Shown piece by piece: positions 63,403 through 64,000 of a DNA stretch of 64,000 bases. How positions within the stretch are numbered: position 1 is the stretch's first letter; each line of letters opens with the position of its first letter. The translations under genes were made by a program, and so were the position numbers. The DNA comes from Saprospiraceae bacterium (GTDB lineage Bacteria > Bacteroidota > Bacteroidia > Chitinophagales > Saprospiraceae): NCBI GenBank assembly GCA_016710585.1, contig JADJVN010000001.1, positions 310,001 to 374,000 on the forward strand, in the 5' to 3' direction. The notes below the pieces were generated by a model, which searched no databases, was not told where the DNA came from, and saw only the letters and a program-made list of their open reading frames with translations.

Positions 63403-64000
63403 ATGAATAAAATAATTTTAAGTTCGTTTTTCCTGTTCTTTTATATTGGCTTTTTAGCTCAAAACAATCCGAAAGAACTAGGCACAGTAAATTGGTATCG
63501 CAATCTACAAAAAGCAAAAACAGAATCTAATTTATTGCACAAGCCCATACTCATCCTATTTCAAGAGGTTCCAGGTTGCAGCACCTGCAAGAACTATGGC
63601 AGCAATGTCCTCTCTCATCCCCTTGTAAAAGAAGCCATCGAAACCCACTTTGTCCCACTCTGTGTCTACAACAATAGTGGAGGAGAAGATAAGAAAGCCT
63701 TAGATTATTTCAACGAGCCCAGCTGGAATAATCCAGTGGTGCGCATCGTCGATTCCAATCTAAAGGATATCGTCACACGCATCAATGGAGATTATAGTTC
63801 TTATGGATTGGTAAGTGGGATGGTCGCTGCAATGCAAAACGCTAACAAAACAATCCCCGAATATCTCAAGCTTCTAGAATCAGAATTTAAATCAAAAGCG
63901 CTAGGAACAGAAAAAACAACAATAGGTATGTATTGCTTTTGGAGTGGTGAAAAGCTTTATGGCAAATTGGATGGGGTCGTAGCGACGAAAGCTGGATTTA
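63403..64000 (+). CDS. Secreted thioredoxin-like protein with MsrA-like region, cut by window edge
   Basis: Partial, 199 codons from ATG 63403. Signal peptide MNKIILSSFFLFFYIGFLAQ, then a thioredoxin-fold domain with ILFQEVPGCSTCKNYGSNVL; VPGCxxC recalls the VPGUxxT thioredoxin-like (seleno)protein family with Cys in place of Sec. At the edge, GMYCFWSGEKLYGKLDGVVA resembles the start of MsrA (GCFWxxE...GV), with CFWSGE. So a thioredoxin-MsrA-like fusion for periplasmic methionine sulfoxide repair is plausible. The remainder lies outside the window. Confidence 0.75.
   Translation, partial: MNKIILSSFFLFFYIGFLAQNNPKELGTVNWYRNLQKAKTESNLLHKPILILFQEVPGCSTCKNYGSNVLSHPLVKEAIETHFVPLCVYNNSGGEDKKALDYFNEPSWNNPVVRIVDSNLKDIVTRINGDYSSYGLVSGMVAAMQNANKTIPEYLKLLESEFKSKALGTEKTTIGMYCFWSGEKLYGKLDGVVATKAGF

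Overview
The window is AT-rich, gene-dense DNA from a member of the Bacteroidota, probably an aerobic Saprospirales- or Chitinophagales-like lineage. The evidence is C-terminal type IX secretion (T9SS) sorting domains on several secreted proteins, Bacteroidota-type promoters (-7 TAnnTTTG, best example in front of rpsF), the short NuoG typical of the phylum, a mevalonate-pathway decarboxylase, DUF4294/DUF4920 proteins and MbnP/MauG-type copper/heme proteins. No rRNA, tRNA, CRISPR array, transposase or prophage was seen.

Layout. 1-3.8 kb: envelope and ribosome genes (uppS, cut by the left edge; a WecA/TagO-type transferase; crcB; rpsF-rpsR-rplI with a clear terminator). 3.8-8.7 kb: a ligase-associated exonuclease with an ATP-dependent DNA ligase whose catalytic motifs are gone, an outer-membrane barrel, a small secreted protein and an N-terminally short phospholipase D. 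8.7-20.7 kb: nuoDEFGHIJKLMN on the minus strand, with simple repeats at three successive junctions and a four-helix-bundle gene flanked by a perfect 24-bp inverted repeat between nuoF and nuoG. 20.7-31.5 kb: accessory genes (two T9SS paralogs sharing an almost identical 3' end, an XRE/S24 repressor divergent from a SET-domain protein, a BlaI-BlaR1-PDZ operon, fbaB, a DUF4920 lipoprotein, a MORN-caspase fusion). 31.6-33.1 kb: nuoABC on the plus strand. Inverting about 20.7-33.1 kb would restore the canonical nuoA-N order, so one inversion can explain the split.

33.1-46.9 kb: housekeeping and envelope genes (AcpH-like protein, Smr protein, mscL, aconitase, odhB, lipid kinase, rhodanese, mvaD, DUF4294) and a pair of large secreted amidohydrolases. 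47-51.4 kb: a T9SS beta-helix protein and a carbonic anhydrase-bestrophin pair. 51.4-63.2 kb: a secreted redox/metal neighbourhood: a YHYH protein, an MbnP-MbnH-like pair, a T9SS Asp-box propeller protein, a second diheme peroxidase lipoprotein, an outer-membrane barrel and three paralogous lipoproteins, plus the remnant of a fourth. The right edge cuts a thioredoxin-like protein whose visible end resembles MsrA.

Caution: several conserved genes (nuoG, nuoF, fbaB, one amidohydrolase) carry single-base frameshifts, many in short homopolymers. The number of hits in core genes makes sequencing or assembly indels more likely than real inactivation. The most biologically interesting items are the active-site-less DNA ligase kept next to an intact exonuclease, the split nuo locus with its inserted cassette, the T9SS tail exchange, the MORN-caspase fusion, and the two diheme-peroxidase operons with the lipoprotein family.
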